Below are positions 62,006 through 64,000 of a stretch of DNA of 64,000 bases, one piece after another. The notes under the pieces were generated by a model. The model was not told the DNA's origin, did no database searches, and saw only the letters and a list, made by a program, of their open reading frames with translations. The translations under genes and the position numbers were made by a program. The stretch is taken from NCBI RefSeq assembly GCF_022884085.1, contig NZ_JAGGCS010000018.1, forward strand, positions 38,745-102,744. Direction: 5' to 3'. How positions within the stretch are numbered: position 1 is the first letter of the stretch; each line of letters starts with the position of its first letter. This DNA is from Paenirhizobium cremeum. Its GTDB lineage: Bacteria; Pseudomonadota; Alphaproteobacteria; Rhizobiales; Rhizobiaceae.

Positions 62006-62698
62006 CTACTCATCGATATCCGCCTCGGTCATCGGGGCCTCCGCCTGTACGGCGTGCCGACTGAGCAATCCAGCATCCTCCAGCGCCTCGATGTCCGGCA
62101 AGTCGCGCAATGTTTCCATGCCGAAGGCGGACAGGAAGTGCTTCGTCGTGACATAGGTATAGGGCGCCCCCGGCGTGGGGCTGCGCGGCCCAGAGGAAAT
62201 AAACCCGGCAGCACGCAGCGCCCCGATCGTATCGCGGCTGACCTCCTTCCCGAAAATCTTGCTCAGTTCCCCCCGCGTCACCGGCTGGAAATATCCCACC
62301 GCCATCAGCACCATCGCCTCGAATTCCGACAGCACCGCCGCCCCTCCTCGCGTCGGCGCTGTCGAGGCCCGGATCGTCTCCGCGAACCGCACCCGGGTGC
62401 GGTGCTGCCAGCCGCCGGCGACCGACACCAGCTCGTAGGGCCGGGAACTGAGTTCCTCGCGCAAATCGTCGATGATCAGATCGATGCTGCAGTCCTTTCC
62501 GACCACCCGCGCCAGCGTCTCGCGGGTCACAGGCTCGGCTGAAGCAAAGATCACCGCCTCGACTCGCAGCATCCATTCGCGCCAGCGCAGCTCCGGCGGC
62601 AGATCCTCCAGTTCCCGGTCATACAGGACATCATCCTGGGGAATCTTTTTAGTGCTGCGGCGTGGCTGCGGCGTCGCGCTCGTCCCGGCCATCGTCAC
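62006..62698 (-). CDS. ScpB-like SMC-kleisin accessory protein
   Basis: A 230-residue protein with the two winged-helix domains of ScpB: REWMLRVEAVIFASAEPVTR, YELVSVAGGWQHRTRVRFAE, then LSEFEAMVLMAVGYFQPVTR and GELSKIFGKEVSRDTIGALR, and APYTYVTTKHFLSAFGMETL. ScpB binds ScpA and the SMC ring in chromosome compaction. A plasmid-borne copy without smc or scpA suggests a paralogue with a plasmid role, perhaps maintenance. Its start overlaps the DUF1403 stop by four bases (ATGA), so they are coupled. The C-terminal tail is acidic. Confidence 0.92.
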   Translation of the reverse strand: MTMAGTSATPQPRRSTKKIPQDDVLYDRELEDLPPELRWREWMLRVEAVIFASAEPVTRETLARVVGKDCSIDLIIDDLREELSSRPYELVSVAGGWQHRTRVRFAETIRASTAPTRGGAAVLSEFEAMVLMAVGYFQPVTRGELSKIFGKEVSRDTIGALRAAGFISSGPRSPTPGAPYTYVTTKHFLSAFGMETLRDLPDIEALEDAGLLSRHAVQAEAPMTEADIDE

Positions 62699-63636
62699 AG
62701 CCCGTAGATCCGGAACGACGATCGGCCGGAGAGCTCGCGCACGGCGCCGAAACTCTTCAGTCGTTCGAACAGCCGGGTCGCGGCCCAGCGGGACAGGTTG
62801 CTGCCGGGCGCCGAGGCCGGCACGGCGTCCTCGTCAAGCAGGGCTTGGATAACGGCGCCGGCACCTTTCGTCCGGACCTTTGGCGCCACGGTCCTCAGCG
62901 TCTCGGCGCGGCGGGCGATATCACCGGCGGTGCGCAGGGCCGCGCCCGCTGCCTCGGTGAGGGCAAGGCAGACGGCCCGGGCAAAGGCCGGCTCCCCCGG
63001 GCGCACGCGGCCCGTCTTGAAGGCCGACCCATAGCGCTCGGCCATCAGCAACGGCACAGCAAAATTCCATTTCAGCATCGCGGCGATCAGCATGTCGGCC
63101 AGCGCCCAGGCGAGCGGCTCGGCGTCGGGGCGGTCGCTGCATATCGCCGAAACGAGGTCCGCCGCGGCGAACGGTGCCGGCCGGCCCGACTGCAATGCGC
63201 CGTCGGCATGGTCGACGGCCGCCGCCAGCCGGTCGTCCCAGGCCAGCCCCAGTAGATCGGCGAGTTCGGCGACGGCCTTCGAGGAAAAGCCGGGTTTTCG
63301 GGTCGCGACCCTTTTGTAGGCGGAAAACACCTTGCCGGCGGGTCCGGGATCGTCGCCGGACGCGGTGAGCAGAACGGCGTCGCGCAATGCGTGTTCGTCC
63401 TCGCTGCGGCCCATCAGCCGCACGGCCGCCGCGGCGCATTTCAGAGCCTGGCGCGCGCGCCAGCAGCCGGCCCAAGCGGGTTCGGCGCGAACCAGATCGT
63501 CCAGTGATTTCAGGGCGATACCGGCGGCAAAGGCGGCGTCCGCCTCCGTCAGCTCACACCCGCGCGGCAGGGCCCAGCCCGGCAAGGCAGCGGAGAGCAC
63601 CGGCGAGGCGGCGAGAGGGTTGACGGGCGAATCCAT
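62695..63636 (-). CDS. DUF1403 family protein
   Basis: A 313-residue, mostly helical Ala-rich protein matching DUF1403: WALPRGCELTEADAAFAAGI, ALKSLDDLVRAEPAWAGCWR, RQALKCAAAAVRLMGRSEDE, then FSSKAVAELADLLGLAWDD and LADMLIAAMLKWNFAVPLLM. The family is plasmid-associated in rhizobia, with no known function; its pairing with ScpB is one I recall from other rhizobial replicons. ATG 63636 after AGGGTGG is preferred to the upstream frame. A long inverted repeat lies 24 bases upstream, likely its operator. Confidence 0.88.
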   Translation of the reverse strand: MDSPVNPLAASPVLSAALPGWALPRGCELTEADAAFAAGIALKSLDDLVRAEPAWAGCWRARQALKCAAAAVRLMGRSEDEHALRDAVLLTASGDDPGPAGKVFSAYKRVATRKPGFSSKAVAELADLLGLAWDDRLAAAVDHADGALQSGRPAPFAAADLVSAICSDRPDAEPLAWALADMLIAAMLKWNFAVPLLMAERYGSAFKTGRVRPGEPAFARAVCLALTEAAGAALRTAGDIARRAETLRTVAPKVRTKGAGAVIQALLDEDAVPASAPGSNLSRWAATRLFERLKSFGAVRELSGRSSFRIYGL

Positions 63637-63659
63637 GACCGCCACCCTATAACGAGTGC

Positions 63660-63692
63660 GCGGTTTATGCGATAGATATCGCCACAAACCGC
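63660..63692 (-). promoter_or_regulatory. Inverted repeat upstream of the DUF1403-scpB operon
   Basis: GCGGTTT (63660-63666) pairs with AAACCGC (63686-63692), and inside it GCGAT (63669-63673) with ATCGC (63678-63682). The 33-bp dyad is 24 bases upstream of the DUF1403 start, in promoter position; TTATAAT lies at 63710-63716. It may be an operator or a partition site. Confidence 0.55.
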
Positions 63693-63796
63693 ACGACCTG
63701 TCTTTGCTTTATAATGACCGATAATCTTGCATTACCGCTCGTTTTGTACATTATAGAGAAATGACTCGAAACGACGACCAAAACAGCGAAAATCAG

Positions 63797-64000
63797 GGCC
63801 TGTCGCAAATTTTGGTAGTTAACGCGCTGTTGACCATCGGCGAGGAAATTGCCGCTCCCATTATCGTGGAGCGCACAAATGATTCTGAATGCCATTGCCG
63901 AGAAGCTGAAGCGCCAGTCAAAGGATGATTTCAAAGGGCGGCATTTCGAGGCATGGCTGATCGTGCAGGCGGTGACCTGGTATCTGCGCTATCCGCTCAG
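63797..64000 (+). mobile_element. IS6-family insertion sequence, left part (cut by the window)
   Basis: The transposase start at 63879 is preceded by GGGCCTGTCGCAAATTTTGG at 63797-63816, similar in form to IS6 ends (which begin GGCTCTGTTGCAA or GGCCTGTCGCAAA). The exact left boundary is therefore about 63797. The right end lies outside. Such elements form cointegrates and can carry adjacent genes between replicons. Confidence 0.6.
63879..64000 (+). CDS. IS6 family transposase, partial (5' end only)
   Basis: The first 40 codons are visible and open to the window edge: MILNAIAEKLKRQSKDDFKG, then RHFEAWLIVQAVTWYLRYPL. The 'FKGRHFE..L....WYLRY' block is the hallmark start of IS6-family DDE transposases. 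The catalytic DDE residues lie beyond the window. There is no strong ribosome site before the ATG at 63879. Confidence 0.88.
   Translation, partial: MILNAIAEKLKRQSKDDFKGRHFEAWLIVQAVTWYLRYPL

Noticed and set aside
1..64000. repABC replication genes, trb/virB genes and traI
   Set aside because: I looked for RepA, RepB, RepC, VirB4/TrbE and LuxI-type blocks and found none. The ParB-like protein at 30750 is not RepB by size or neighbours.
1..64000. CRISPR arrays, tRNA and rRNA genes
   Set aside because: No evenly spaced direct repeats, no cloverleaf-like tRNA ends and no rRNA blocks were seen by eye.

Overview
The window comes from a plasmid, or another conjugative replicon, of an alphaproteobacterium in the Rhizobiales (Rhizobiaceae/Brucellaceae/Phyllobacteriaceae range). 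The evidence is a complete Ti-plasmid-style transfer block (traR, traM, traH-B-F-A, oriT, traC-D-G), GC-rich coding sequence, and DUF736, DUF1419, DUF3085, DUF1403 and ArdC-type genes typical of rhizobial accessory replicons. No repABC, trb or traI genes are present, so replication, pilus and signal-synthesis genes must lie outside. I see no tRNA, rRNA or CRISPR.

Region 1 (1-11.8 kb) is a stress and thermotolerance island. It holds an RNA polymerase omega-like gene (cut by the window edge), an NDUFS4-like complex I protein, two Hsp20 chaperones (one with a ROSE-like leader), otsA-otsB for trehalose, a family 4 glycosyltransferase, a glycogen-debranching-like glucosidase, a Usg-like protein, two small conserved proteins, and groES-groEL behind a CIRCE-like operator. 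A wrecked IS3 transposase (12.34-12.69 kb) separates it from the transfer genes.

Region 2 (12.8-22.5 kb) is the DNA-transfer machinery. TraR is a quorum-sensing activator and TraM its anti-activator. traHBFA (-) and traCDG (+) diverge from a segment holding oriT and a perfect 18-bp tra box. Further tra-box-like sites lie upstream of traM and, unexpectedly, upstream of a TOPRIM protein gene at 41 kb.

Region 3 (22.7-43 kb) is plasmid housekeeping and establishment. It has WGR and HU proteins, an IS200 copy, DUF736, a RelE/ParE-RelB pair, ArdC, a run of conserved plasmid hypotheticals ending in a ParB-like protein, a trypsin-like protease, a 1700-residue methylase-helicase fusion, DUF3085, DUF1419 and TOPRIM proteins. 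Three genes here share a distinctive hairpin just upstream of their ribosome binding sites.

Region 4 (42-62 kb) looks like a defence island. It contains a DnaQ-like exonuclease/DUF429 operon, an HTH protein next to a helicase IV-like protein, an HNH endonuclease with a possible reader domain, an AlbA/Schlafen-type ATPase next to an SF2 helicase, and a two-gene kinase-helicase plus PLD nuclease system matching type I Mokosh, divergent from a SIR2 gene. The Mokosh kinase domain lacks its catalytic residues. The window ends with a DUF1403-ScpB operon and the start of an IS6-family element.
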